From Lachnospiraceae bacterium (GTDB lineage Bacteria; Bacillota; Clostridia; Lachnospirales; Lachnospiraceae), in assembly GCA_900770785.1 (NCBI GenBank), contig CAAGLJ010000090.1, forward strand, positions 1 through 30,211: DNA of 30,211 nt, given 5' to 3'. A program made the translations under genes and the position numbers. Each line of letters starts with the position of its first letter. Position 1 is the stretch's first letter. Below the pieces are notes generated by a model, which worked only from the letters and a program-made list of their open reading frames with translations, did not search any database and was not told the origin of the DNA. Positions 8,620 through 17,712 of the stretch are shown in pieces.

Positions 8620-8850
8620 ATGGCACAGACCATGGAGGAAAAAATAAAGCGGATTAACGAATTATACCATAAGTCTCAGGCAGAGGGACTGACGGAGGAA
8701 GAAAAGAAGGAGCAGCAGCTCTTACGCGGTGAGTATATTGCCAGTGTACGTGCCAATCTGAGGGGACAGCTGAACAATATTAATATACAGAACGAAGATG
8801 GTTCTATTGTAAATCTGGGGAAAAAATTTGGAAACAAAAAAAGTCATTAG
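8620..8850 (+). CDS. DUF896 domain protein (YnzC/YneS-like)
   Basis: This 76-residue protein is nearly all DUF896: two helices (KRINELYHKSQAEGLTEEEKKEQQLLRGEY) with the family's 'ining L..k.k..gLt..E..Eq..LR..Y' pattern, followed by a short basic tail. Family members are small cytoplasmic proteins of unknown function; Bacillus YneA-operon YnzC is the best known. TGGAGG eight bases upstream of the ATG gives a strong start. Its 3' end overlaps the next gene by 23 bases, suggesting translational coupling. Confidence 0.88.
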   Translation: MAQTMEEKIKRINELYHKSQAEGLTEEEKKEQQLLRGEYIASVRANLRGQLNNINIQNEDGSIVNLGKKFGNKKSH

Positions 8851-9415
8851 GCAGCAGCTGCTTGCCAGAAGAGAAGAAATTTCAGAAAGTCTGCGAAAAC
8901 AGTACAATGAACGGATATTGGAAAAGGTGATCAATCACCCCTGGTATAAAGAAGCAGAAGAGATTCTGTTGTACATCAGCTATGGCAGTGAAGTAGATAC
9001 CCTTGAGCTGTGCCGTATCTGTTTTCAGGCAGGAAAGCGGGTCTATTGTCCGAAGGTCATGGACAGGGGCAGGATGGAGTTTTATGCCATCCACTCTCTG
9101 GAAGAGCTGACAGAAGGCTATCGGGGAATCAGAGAACCCACTGTGAAGCATTCCTTTTGGCAAAAGCATAAAGATAAAGAAGAAAAAAAGGTATTGATGC
9201 TTATGCCCCTTGTGGGCTTTGACAGGGAAGGAAACCGACTGGGCTACGGAGGTGGATTTTACGACCGCTATCTGGCGGATAAAGACTGCTTTAACACGAT
9301 AGCGCTGGCTTTTGATGAGCAGTACTGGAAGGATATCCTGCCGGTGAATGCTTATGATATCAGGCCCAGGCTTATTCTTACCCCGAAAAAGGAAGGGCAG
9401 AATGGAGGAAAATAA
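8828..9415 (+). CDS. 5-formyltetrahydrofolate cyclo-ligase
   Basis: This enzyme converts 5-formyl-THF to 5,10-methenyl-THF with ATP hydrolysis, recovering folate from an inactive storage form. At 195 residues it has family length. The N-terminal KKVIRQQLLARREEIS helix carries the conserved ATP-contacting basic residues, and the signature GYGGGFYDRY lies at 139-148. The start is TTG at 8828 inside the DUF896 gene, with GGGG about eight bases upstream; no later in-frame ATG would keep the conserved N-terminal helix. Its stop overlaps the proA start by one base (TAATG). Confidence 0.93.
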   Translation: METKKVIRQQLLARREEISESLRKQYNERILEKVINHPWYKEAEEILLYISYGSEVDTLELCRICFQAGKRVYCPKVMDRGRMEFYAIHSLEELTEGYRGIREPTVKHSFWQKHKDKEEKKVLMLMPLVGFDREGNRLGYGGGFYDRYLADKDCFNTIALAFDEQYWKDILPVNAYDIRPRLILTPKKEGQNGGK

Positions 9416-10656
9416 TGCTGGAAAAAATGGGAGAAAAGGCAAAGGCTGCCAAAGGGATTTTGGAACAGCTTACGACAGAGGAAAAGAACAGGGCCTTGGA
9501 TATGGTGGCTGAGGGCCTTTTGATGGATACAGAGGCTATTCTTTCTGCCAATGAAAAGGATATGGAGGAGGGCCGCAAAAAGGGAATGAGCCAGGCTTTG
9601 CTGGACCGGCTTAAACTGACCGAAAGCCGTATTCAGGCTATGGCAGAGGGCATCCGGCAGGTCAGGGAATTAGCCGATCCTACAGGAGAAATTCTGGAAG
9701 AGTGGGTAAGACCCAATGGGCTCATCCTGCAGAAGAAAAGAGTACCACTGGGCGTTATCGGAATCATTTATGAGGCCAGGCCAAACGTTACTGCGGATGC
9801 CTTTGCCCTTTGCTTCAAAACGGGTAATGCAGTGATCTTAAAAGGGGGAAGTGATGCTATCCATTCCAATATTGCCATTACGAAAAGCATTCGTAAGGCT
9901 CTTGAGCAGGCCGGAATCACTTCCGATGCCATTGGACTGATTGAGGCTACGGACAGAGAAACCACTTCCCGGTTTATGAAGATGAACAGGTATATTGATG
10001 TACTGATTCCCCGGGGGGGAGCCGGACTGATTAGATCCGTCGTCAATAACAGTACCATTCCCGTAATTGAGACGGGAACCGGAAACTGCCATGTTTACGT
10101 GGATAAGGATGCTGATTTACAGATGGCTTTGAACATTATTATTAATGCAAAAACACAAAGAATCGGTGTTTGCAATGCCTGTGAGTCACTGGTGATTCAT
10201 GAAGAAATCAAGGATGAATTTCTTCCCATGCTGAGTAAAGCCATGAAAGAAGCAGGTGTGGAAATCCGGGGGGATGAGGCAGTCTGTGAGCTGGTGGAAG
10301 CAGGGAGGTCTGCCTCCCAGGAGGATTATGCCACAGAGTATCTGGATTACATTCTTTCTGCAAAAACGGTAGAAAGCCATGAACAGGCGATTGAGCATAT
10401 TAATCGTTATCACACCATGCATTCTGACTGTATCGTTACCGAAAATCCTCGAACCGCAGAAGCCTTTTTAAATCGTATAGATTCAGCCTGCGTATACTGG
10501 AATGCTTCTACCCGGTTTACGGATGGCTTTGAATTTGGCTTTGGGGCAGAAATCGGAATCAGTACCCAGAAACTTCATGCCAGAGGCCCCATGGGATTAA
10601 AGGAACTGACCTCCTACAAGTATTTAATCAGAGGAACAGGGCAGATTCGGCCCTGA
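9415..10656 (+). CDS. proA: Glutamate-5-semialdehyde dehydrogenase (gamma-glutamyl phosphate reductase)
   Basis: ProA reduces gamma-glutamyl phosphate to glutamate semialdehyde with NADPH, the second step of proline synthesis. The 413-residue length is typical. The catalytic cysteine is C253 in IGVCNACES; IIYEARPNVTADAF and VIPRGGAGLIRSV are conserved ProA blocks, and the C-terminal RGPMGLKELTSYKY is a family signature. A GGAGG ends eight bases before the ATG. It overlaps the folate gene upstream by one base, so it should be translated from the same message as proB. No proC is seen in the window. Confidence 0.95.
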   Translation: MLEKMGEKAKAAKGILEQLTTEEKNRALDMVAEGLLMDTEAILSANEKDMEEGRKKGMSQALLDRLKLTESRIQAMAEGIRQVRELADPTGEILEEWVRPNGLILQKKRVPLGVIGIIYEARPNVTADAFALCFKTGNAVILKGGSDAIHSNIAITKSIRKALEQAGITSDAIGLIEATDRETTSRFMKMNRYIDVLIPRGGAGLIRSVVNNSTIPVIETGTGNCHVYVDKDADLQMALNIIINAKTQRIGVCNACESLVIHEEIKDEFLPMLSKAMKEAGVEIRGDEAVCELVEAGRSASQEDYATEYLDYILSAKTVESHEQAIEHINRYHTMHSDCIVTENPRTAEAFLNRIDSACVYWNASTRFTDGFEFGFGAEIGISTQKLHARGPMGLKELTSYKYLIRGTGQIRP

Positions 10657-10659
10657 AGA

Positions 10660-12120
10660 ATGGAGAAAAGAATGAAAAATATAGATTTGGACAGTATTGA
10701 TTTGAGCCTGGAAGCGCCTGTAGAGGAACCAAAGAGGCAGTATTATTTCATGGCCAGGGCCAGAGAGCATATCAACAGGCTGGCGGAGGAACTGGGGCGC
10801 AAACCGGTCTGCTGTGTAACCACCTTCGGGTGTCAGATGAATGCCCGAGACTCCGAAAAGCTGGTGGGCATCCTGGAACAGATTGGCTATGAGACGGTTG
10901 AGGAGGAGACCGAAGCGGATCTGGTGATTTATAACACCTGTACGGTACGGGATAATGCCAACCAGAGGGTTTACGGGAGACTGGGGGCCTTAAACAACCG
11001 AAAAAAGAAGAACCCCCATATGAGAATCGCTCTCTGTGGCTGTATGATGCAGGAAGAAGCCGTAATCGAAAAAATTCAGAAAAGCTATCGCTTTGTGGAT
11101 TTGATTTTTGGCACCCACAATATATATAAGCTGGCAGAGCTTCTGACAGCCTCCTTTACTCGTGAGGGAATGGTTGTGGACATCTGGAAGGATACGGATA
11201 AAATTGTGGAAGATTTGCCGGTGGAACGGAAATATTCCTTTAAATCCGGTATCAATATTATGTTTGGCTGCAACAATTTCTGCAGCTACTGTATTGTTCC
11301 TTACGTCCGCGGAAAGGAAAGAAGCCGGAGTCCCCGGGATATTATAAGAGAAATCGAGGAGCTGGTGGCAGAAGGAGTGGTGGAGGTCATGCTTCTTGGG
11401 CAGAATGTCAATTCCTATGGAAGAAATCTGGAAGAGGACATTACCTTTGCAGGCCTTTTGCAGCAAATTGAGAAGATTGAGGGATTGCAGCGGATTCGTT
11501 TTATGACCCCCCATCCCAAGGATCTGTCGGATGAATTGATTCAGGTAATGAAAAGCTCTGCTAAAATCTGCCGTCATCTGCATCTTCCCATGCAGTCCGG
11601 CTCAACCCGTATTCTGGAAAAGATGAAGCGGGAATATACCAAAGAACAGTACCTTGAGCTGGCGATGAAAATACGAAAAGAAATTCCGGATATTTCCCTG
11701 ACCACCGACATTATTGTGGGCTTTCCGGGAGAAACCTGTGAAGATGTGGAGGAGACCATCGATGTGGTTAAGCAGGTAGGCTTTGACAACGCCTTCACCT
11801 TCATCTATTCCAAACGAACCGGAACTCCGGCAGCAGCTATGGAACAGGTACCGCCACAAGAGGTTAAAGCAGGCTTCAACCGCCTGCTGCAGGTGGTGCA
11901 GGAGGTAGCAAGGGAACGTACAGGAAGACTGGTGGGGCAGACAAAGGATGTTCTTTTTGAAGAAGTTAACGGACAGGATGAAACCATGCTGACAGGCCGT
12001 TTGAGTAATAACAGCATCGTACATGTTAAAGCGGACAAAGCACTTATTGGCAGGATTGTACCGGTGAAATTGACCCAGGCCAGGGGCTTCTATTACCTGG
12101 GAGAACTGGCAGAGGGATGA
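10660..12120 (+). CDS. miaB: tRNA-2-methylthio-N6-dimethylallyladenosine synthase
   Basis: MiaB is a radical-SAM methylthiotransferase that adds the 2-methylthio group to i6A37 of tRNA. It has 486 residues. The N-terminal UPF0004 domain holds cluster-ligating cysteines, including C58 in TTFGCQMN plus NTCTVRDNA and CGCMMQ. The radical-SAM motif is C204-x3-C208-x2-C211, and a C-terminal TRAM domain starts near GRLVGQTKDVLFEE. About 50 residues precede the first cluster cysteine, an extension also seen in Bacillus MiaB. It starts three bases after proA; ATG 10672 is an alternative start. MiaA, which makes its substrate, is encoded downstream after mutS and mutL. Confidence 0.96.
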   Translation: MEKRMKNIDLDSIDLSLEAPVEEPKRQYYFMARAREHINRLAEELGRKPVCCVTTFGCQMNARDSEKLVGILEQIGYETVEEETEADLVIYNTCTVRDNANQRVYGRLGALNNRKKKNPHMRIALCGCMMQEEAVIEKIQKSYRFVDLIFGTHNIYKLAELLTASFTREGMVVDIWKDTDKIVEDLPVERKYSFKSGINIMFGCNNFCSYCIVPYVRGKERSRSPRDIIREIEELVAEGVVEVMLLGQNVNSYGRNLEEDITFAGLLQQIEKIEGLQRIRFMTPHPKDLSDELIQVMKSSAKICRHLHLPMQSGSTRILEKMKREYTKEQYLELAMKIRKEIPDISLTTDIIVGFPGETCEDVEETIDVVKQVGFDNAFTFIYSKRTGTPAAAMEQVPPQEVKAGFNRLLQVVQEVARERTGRLVGQTKDVLFEEVNGQDETMLTGRLSNNSIVHVKADKALIGRIVPVKLTQARGFYYLGELAEG

Positions 12121-12153
12121 TGTGTCACCTCAGAAAAAGAAATGGAGTAATGA

Positions 12154-14808
12154 ATGGCTGAATTAACACCCATGATGCAACAATATTTAAAAACCAAAGA
12201 GCAGTACCCGGACTGCATTCTGTTCTACCGCCTGGGAGATTTTTATGAAATGTTCTTTGAAGATGCCCAGACGGCCAGCCGGGAGCTGGAAATAACCCTG
12301 ACCGGAAAAAACTGCGGTCTTAAAGAGCGGGCTCCCATGTGCGGTGTTCCCTACCATTCGGTGGATGGCTATTTAAATAAACTGGTTTCCAAGGGCTATA
12401 AGGTGGCTATCTGCGAGCAGGTAGAGGATCCAAAGCAGGTAAAGGGACTGGTCAAAAGAGAGGTAACCCGAATCGTTACTCCGGGAACCAATCTGTGCCT
12501 TTTGCAGGAGGACGACAAGCGCAACAATTATCTCATGTGCATTGCCTATTTTGCAGGCAGAATCGGGCTGTCTGTAGCAGATGTTACTACCGGAGACTAC
12601 TTTCTTACGGAAGTAGACCAGAATAAAAAGCTGCTGGATGAAATCATGAAATATATTCCCAGAGAGATTATCTGTAATGATGCTTTTTTCGTCAGCGGAA
12701 TGGATATTGAGGATTTGAAAAACCGTCTGGGGATCAGCGTTTATGCTCTGGAACCCTGGTTTTTTGATGAGGATAACTGCCGAAAGTGTCTGACACGTCA
12801 TTTTCACACCCAAACTCTCTCAGGTCTGGGAATAGAGGATTTCCCCAGCGGACTGATTGGAGCCGGGGCATTGCTGCAATATCTCTATGAAACCCAGAAG
12901 ACCAGTCTGGTACACTTTACCCACTTATACCCCTATTTGACCAGCTCCTATATGCTTTTAGACAGCTCTACCAGGAGGAATCTGGAGCTTTGTGAAACCC
13001 TCAGGGAAAAGCAGAAAAGAGGCTCCCTGCTATGGGTGTTAGATAAGACGAAAACGGCTATGGGCGGTAGGATGCTCAGAAGCTGGCTGGAACAGCCTCT
13101 GATTCAGAAGGAGGCAATCGAAAACCGTCTGGATGCGGTGGAGGAGCTTTGCAGGGACAGTGTAAGCCGGGATGAAATCCGGGAATATCTGGGACCGGTT
13201 TACGATTTGGAGCGATTGCTGGGAAGGGTCAGCTATGGTACAGCCAGCCCCAGGGATTTGATTGCCTTTCGCAACTCCCTGCAAATGCTGCCCCCCATAA
13301 AAATGGTGGTGGGCGATTTTAAAAGCCGTCTTTTGGGAGAGCTGAGCGCCCAACTGGACGGTCTGGAGGATTTGTGTGGGCTGATTGAAGCTGCCATAGA
13401 AGAGGAACCGCCTCTTAGCTCCAAAGAAGGAGGAATCATCAAAGCGGGCTATCATGAACAGGTGGATACCCTAAGAGAGGCAAAAATCAAGGGGAAAAAC
13501 TGGCTTGCCCAGCTGGAAGAGGAAGACCGGGAAAGAACGGGAATTAAAAACCTGAAAATTAAATATAATAAGGTCTTTGGTTATTATTTTGAAGTAACCA
13601 ATTCCTTTAAAAATATGGTGCCCGGGGATTATATCCGTAAGCAGACCCTCACCAACGCAGAACGGTATACCACCCCCAGATTAAAGGAGCTGGAGGATAC
13701 CATTTTAAATGCGGAAGAGAAGCTGTTTGCCCTGGAATATGAAATTTTCGTGGAGATTCGGGAAAAAATTTCTTCTCAAATCGAGAGAATCCAGCAATCT
13801 GCCAAAGCGGTTGCCCTGCTGGATACTCTGGCTTCGCTCTCTCTGGTGGCGGAACAAAACCGGTATGTACGTCCCAAATTGAATGAAAAAGGGATAATCG
13901 ACATAAAGGAAGGCCGTCATCCGGTGGTGGAAAGGATGATTGTAAATGATATGTTTATTCATAACGATACCTATCTGGATAATCATAAGCATTGCGTCTC
14001 CATTATCACAGGGCCCAATATGGCAGGTAAATCCACTTATATGCGTCAGACGGCTCTGATTGTGCTGATGGCCCAAATCGGATCCTTTGTTCCTGCAAAA
14101 AAAGCCAATATCGGTTTGGTAGACAGAATTTTTACCAGAGTGGGAGCCTCGGATGATCTGGCCAGCGGACAGAGTACCTTCATGGTGGAAATGAATGAGG
14201 TGGCTAATATTTTGCGAAACGCTACGGCTGACAGTCTGCTGATTTTAGATGAAATCGGAAGAGGTACCTCTACCTTTGACGGCCTCAGCATCGCCTGGGC
14301 GGTAGTTGAACATATCAGTAATCCCAAAATTCTGGGAGCCAAAACGCTGTTTGCTACCCACTATCATGAATTGACGGAGCTGGAGGGGAAAATCGATAAT
14401 GTAAATAACTATTGCATTGCCGTAAAAGAGCAGGGAGATGATATTGTATTCCTGCGAAAAATTGTTCAGGGCGGAGCGGATAAAAGCTATGGTATCCAGG
14501 TGGCAAGGCTGGCCGGGGTACCGGAGCTGGTGATTAACCGGGCCAGGGAAATCGTGGAACAGCTGGTGGATCAGGATATTATTGAGAAGGTCCAGGGAAT
14601 TGCAGTAGCAGTACCGGGGGCAGGAAAGACAAAAGCAAAGGCTTTGGATGAAGTGGATTTAAGCCAGATGTCCCTTTTTGATACCATAAAGGATGAGGAT
14701 GTAATCAAAGAACTGATGGAGCTTGAAATCACTTCCCTTACGCCGCTGGATGCCCTGAATACCCTTTACCAGCTACAGAATAAGCTGAAAAACCGATGGA
14801 AAATGTGA
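12154..14808 (+). CDS. mutS: DNA mismatch repair protein MutS
   Basis: MutS recognises mismatches and recruits MutL. The 884-residue length is normal. The mismatch-reading Phe-x-Glu is F30 and E32 in GDFYEMF; connector, lever and clamp regions follow. The ATPase has Walker A GPNMAGKST at 620-628 and Walker B with D699 and E700 in LILDEIGRGTSTFDG. The C-terminal tail includes SQMSLFDTI, which resembles the beta-clamp binding motif QxSLF seen in Firmicutes MutS. A GGAG lies seven bases upstream of the ATG. The mutL frame begins within or just after its last codons. Confidence 0.97.
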   Translation: MAELTPMMQQYLKTKEQYPDCILFYRLGDFYEMFFEDAQTASRELEITLTGKNCGLKERAPMCGVPYHSVDGYLNKLVSKGYKVAICEQVEDPKQVKGLVKREVTRIVTPGTNLCLLQEDDKRNNYLMCIAYFAGRIGLSVADVTTGDYFLTEVDQNKKLLDEIMKYIPREIICNDAFFVSGMDIEDLKNRLGISVYALEPWFFDEDNCRKCLTRHFHTQTLSGLGIEDFPSGLIGAGALLQYLYETQKTSLVHFTHLYPYLTSSYMLLDSSTRRNLELCETLREKQKRGSLLWVLDKTKTAMGGRMLRSWLEQPLIQKEAIENRLDAVEELCRDSVSRDEIREYLGPVYDLERLLGRVSYGTASPRDLIAFRNSLQMLPPIKMVVGDFKSRLLGELSAQLDGLEDLCGLIEAAIEEEPPLSSKEGGIIKAGYHEQVDTLREAKIKGKNWLAQLEEEDRERTGIKNLKIKYNKVFGYYFEVTNSFKNMVPGDYIRKQTLTNAERYTTPRLKELEDTILNAEEKLFALEYEIFVEIREKISSQIERIQQSAKAVALLDTLASLSLVAEQNRYVRPKLNEKGIIDIKEGRHPVVERMIVNDMFIHNDTYLDNHKHCVSIITGPNMAGKSTYMRQTALIVLMAQIGSFVPAKKANIGLVDRIFTRVGASDDLASGQSTFMVEMNEVANILRNATADSLLILDEIGRGTSTFDGLSIAWAVVEHISNPKILGAKTLFATHYHELTELEGKIDNVNNYCIAVKEQGDDIVFLRKIVQGGADKSYGIQVARLAGVPELVINRAREIVEQLVDQDIIEKVQGIAVAVPGAGKTKAKALDEVDLSQMSLFDTIKDEDVIKELMELEITSLTPLDALNTLYQLQNKLKNRWKM

Positions 14809-14816
14809 GGGTAAGG

Positions 14817-16655
14817 ATGACAAAAATTCAACTGTTGGACAATGCCACTATTGATAAGATTGCAGCCGGAGAGGTGGTGGAACGGCCTGCCAGTGTGGTA
14901 AAGGAGTTGGTGGAAAATGCCATTGATGCGAAAGCCACTGCCATAACGGTAGAGATTAAAGAAGGGGGAATTTCCTTCATCCGGGTAACGGATAACGGAG
15001 AGGGAATCCCTGAGGAACAGGTAAGAGAGGCTTTTTTGAGGCATGCTACCAGCAAAATTAGAAATGCAGCAGATTTGCATCATATACACAGTCTTGGCTT
15101 TAGGGGAGAAGCTCTTTCCAGTATTGCTGCTGTGGCACAGGTGGAAATGATGACCAGGCACAGGGAAGCCTTACTGGGTGTACACTATTGTATTGAAGAC
15201 GGCAGAGAGATCAGCTTTTCTCAGGCAGGAGTCCCGGAGGGAACGACTATTTTGGTAAAAAATCTGTTTTTCCATACACCTGCCCGTAGGAAATTTTTGA
15301 AAACACCGGCTACGGAGGGCGGATATATCGCTGACCTTTGCGAACATCTTGCCATGAGTAAACCGGAGATATCCATTCGCTTTATCGTGAATGGACAGGT
15401 AAAATTTCATACCTCTGGAAATGGTGACAGGAAGGAAATCATCTACCGCATTTTTGGACGGGAGTTTATTAAGGAATTGATTTCGGTTGAGGCCCTGGAA
15501 AGGGGAATGCGCCTGAGCGGATTTCTGGGGAAGCCTGTTTTGAATCGATCCAACCGGAATTTTGAAAACTGCTTCGTAAATGGAAGGTATATCAAAAGCA
15601 GTCTGCTTTACAAGGCTATTGAGGAAGGGTATCGCCCTTATCTTATGCAGCATAAGTTTCCTTTTGTGGTACTCTATATTGAGGTAGAGCCAGAGCAGAT
15701 TGATGTTAATGTCCATCCCACAAAGATGGATATCCGCATTACTGACGGCCCTGCCTATATGGATTTTATCACCAGAACGATAGGTGATGCCCTAAAAGAA
15801 AGGGAGCTGATGCCGGATATGGAGTCGCTTGCGGCAGTCCCCAGCCGTCCCATACCCCATCCGGTAGAGCGCAAGGAGGTTCCAGAGCCTTTTGAACAGA
15901 AGCGAATGGAGGAATATCAGGTAAGAGAAACCTTTTCCTATGAAAGTGAAGGGGAAGAAAAAAGGCAGATCCTGCCTCAAAAGATGACGGTCAGTATCAA
16001 GGAGGAAATCCAGTCTGACTTTAACCAGCCAAAGCAGCTTGACCTTTTTGAAGAACGGATCCTTAAAGAAGAAAATAAATACAGCTTTCGTATTTTAGGA
16101 CAGGTTTTTGATACCTACTGGCTGATTAATTTTGAGGATAAGCTGCTTTTTGTGGATCAGCATTCTGCCCATGAAAAGGTGAAATTTGAGAAGCTGATGG
16201 CAGAATATAAGCAGGGGCAGGTAATGACCCAGAACCTGCAGCCGCCCCTTGTTGTACACCTGACTCAGAAGGAAGAGGCAGCCCTCAATGAGTATCAGGA
16301 ATATTTTAAAAGCCTGGGCTTTGTCTGGGAGGATTTCGGCAGCCATTCCATTGCCATGAGGGAAATGCCGGTAGATCTGTACGGAAAGACGGAAAAAGCA
16401 TTTTTTGAAGAGATTCTGGATGAGCTGGTGGAAAATGGCTGCAAGGGTACTCCTGAGGTGATTCAGGAAAAAATCATTTCCATGTCCTGTAAGGCAGCTG
16501 TAAAAGGAAATCAGGCCATGAGCAGTCTGGAGATGGAAAGCCTGATCCAACAGATGCTTAAGCTGGAAAATCCCTATCATTGTCCTCATGGACGACCTAC
16601 CATGATTTCCATGAGTAAGCAGGAGCTGGAGAAAAAATTTAAAAGGATTGTTTAG
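14817..16655 (+). CDS. mutL: DNA mismatch repair protein MutL
   Basis: MutL is the mismatch-repair matchmaker and, in organisms without MutH, the nicking endonuclease. GHKL ATPase motifs are N34 in ENAIDA, DNGEGI at 59-64 and GFRGEAL at 94-100. The C-terminal endonuclease core is present: DQHSAHE at 447-453, a variant of DQHA-x2-E-x4-E with Ser for Ala, then SCKAAVKGN and C589-P-H-G-R-P-T. An active nickase is therefore expected. I chose ATG 14817 (612 residues) because MTKIQLLDNATIDKIAAGE is the usual N-terminus and GAGGG precedes it. ATG 14796 overlaps mutS by 13 bases and adds seven unconserved residues. Confidence 0.96.
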   Translation: MTKIQLLDNATIDKIAAGEVVERPASVVKELVENAIDAKATAITVEIKEGGISFIRVTDNGEGIPEEQVREAFLRHATSKIRNAADLHHIHSLGFRGEALSSIAAVAQVEMMTRHREALLGVHYCIEDGREISFSQAGVPEGTTILVKNLFFHTPARRKFLKTPATEGGYIADLCEHLAMSKPEISIRFIVNGQVKFHTSGNGDRKEIIYRIFGREFIKELISVEALERGMRLSGFLGKPVLNRSNRNFENCFVNGRYIKSSLLYKAIEEGYRPYLMQHKFPFVVLYIEVEPEQIDVNVHPTKMDIRITDGPAYMDFITRTIGDALKERELMPDMESLAAVPSRPIPHPVERKEVPEPFEQKRMEEYQVRETFSYESEGEEKRQILPQKMTVSIKEEIQSDFNQPKQLDLFEERILKEENKYSFRILGQVFDTYWLINFEDKLLFVDQHSAHEKVKFEKLMAEYKQGQVMTQNLQPPLVVHLTQKEEAALNEYQEYFKSLGFVWEDFGSHSIAMREMPVDLYGKTEKAFFEEILDELVENGCKGTPEVIQEKIISMSCKAAVKGNQAMSSLEMESLIQQMLKLENPYHCPHGRPTMISMSKQELEKKFKRIV

Positions 16656-16665
16656 GAGAATGTTG

Positions 16666-17640
16666 ATGACAGAACAGGAGTCGAAGGAAGAAAAGATTAG
16701 GGAAAAGAAGAAAAGACTGGTCATTTTGACAGGACCCACTGCGGTAGGGAAAACCAGGCTTTCCATTGCTCTGGCAAAGGCCATAGGGGGAGAAATCATT
16801 TCCGCAGACTCCATGCAGGTTTATCGGCATATGGATATTGGCTCGGCGAAGATCACTCCTGAGGAAATGGAGCAAATCCCCCATTTTCTGGTAGACGAGC
16901 TGGAACCCTCAGAGGAATTTAATGTACTGATTTTTCAGCAAAGGGCCAAGGCAGCTATGGAAAAAATTTACGAAAGGGGTCATATTCCTATACTGGTCGG
17001 GGGAACCGGGTTTTATATTCAGGCGGTACTGTATGATATTGCTTTTACCCCTAATCAGGATGAAGGGGGGCTTCGCCATAAGCTGGAGCAGCTGGCCAGG
17101 GAGAAGGGAAGTGAGTATCTTCATCAGAAATTGAGGGAGGTGGATCCTGTTTCCGCAACCGAGATACATGCCCATAACAGGAAAAGGGTGATTCGTGCAT
17201 TGGAATATTACCAGCTTACAGGACAGCCTATTTCTGAGCATAACCGTATTCAGAGGGAAAAGGAAAGTCCTTATGATTTTGCCTATTTCGTCCTTAATGA
17301 TGAGCGGGAAAGGCTTTACGGCAAAATTGATTTACGGGTGGACCAGATGCTTAAGGCAGGGCTGGTGGCTGAAGTGGAAAGGCTAAAGGAAATGGGGTAT
17401 GACCGTTCCTATGTATCCATGCAGGGGCTTGGCTATAAGGAGATTCTGGCCTTTTTGGAGGGAGAGATTTCTTTGGAGGAAGCGGTTTATCTTATCAAAC
17501 GGGATACCCGGCATTTTGCCAAGCGTCAGCTTACCTGGTTTAAACGGGAAAAAGAGGTAATCTGGATAAACAAGCCGGATTTTGGATATGATGATGAGGC
17601 TGTTTTAGCCTATATGGTTTCGCAGCTTGAAAGAGGCTGA
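16666..17640 (+). CDS. miaA: tRNA dimethylallyltransferase
   Basis: MiaA transfers a dimethylallyl group from DMAPP to A37 of tRNAs reading UNN codons, giving i6A, the MiaB substrate. The P-loop is GPTAVGKT at 23-30, followed by SADSMQVYRHMDIGSAK and VGGTGFYIQAVLYD, all family signatures; KRDTRHFAKRQLTWFK marks the C-terminal part. I chose ATG 16666 (324 residues) because AGGAG at 16654-16658 is seven bases away. The longer frame from TTG 16648 overlaps the mutL end and lacks a site. In many Firmicutes hfq follows miaA, but no hfq is seen here. Confidence 0.96.
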   Translation: MTEQESKEEKIREKKKRLVILTGPTAVGKTRLSIALAKAIGGEIISADSMQVYRHMDIGSAKITPEEMEQIPHFLVDELEPSEEFNVLIFQQRAKAAMEKIYERGHIPILVGGTGFYIQAVLYDIAFTPNQDEGGLRHKLEQLAREKGSEYLHQKLREVDPVSATEIHAHNRKRVIRALEYYQLTGQPISEHNRIQREKESPYDFAYFVLNDERERLYGKIDLRVDQMLKAGLVAEVERLKEMGYDRSYVSMQGLGYKEILAFLEGEISLEEAVYLIKRDTRHFAKRQLTWFKREKEVIWINKPDFGYDDEAVLAYMVSQLERG

Positions 17641-17712
17641 AGCAGGCATCCAAAAGAGATGGCTCGGATTTTACAGCAGTTTTATAGCAGATAGAAGAGG
17701 GAGACTGGAAAT

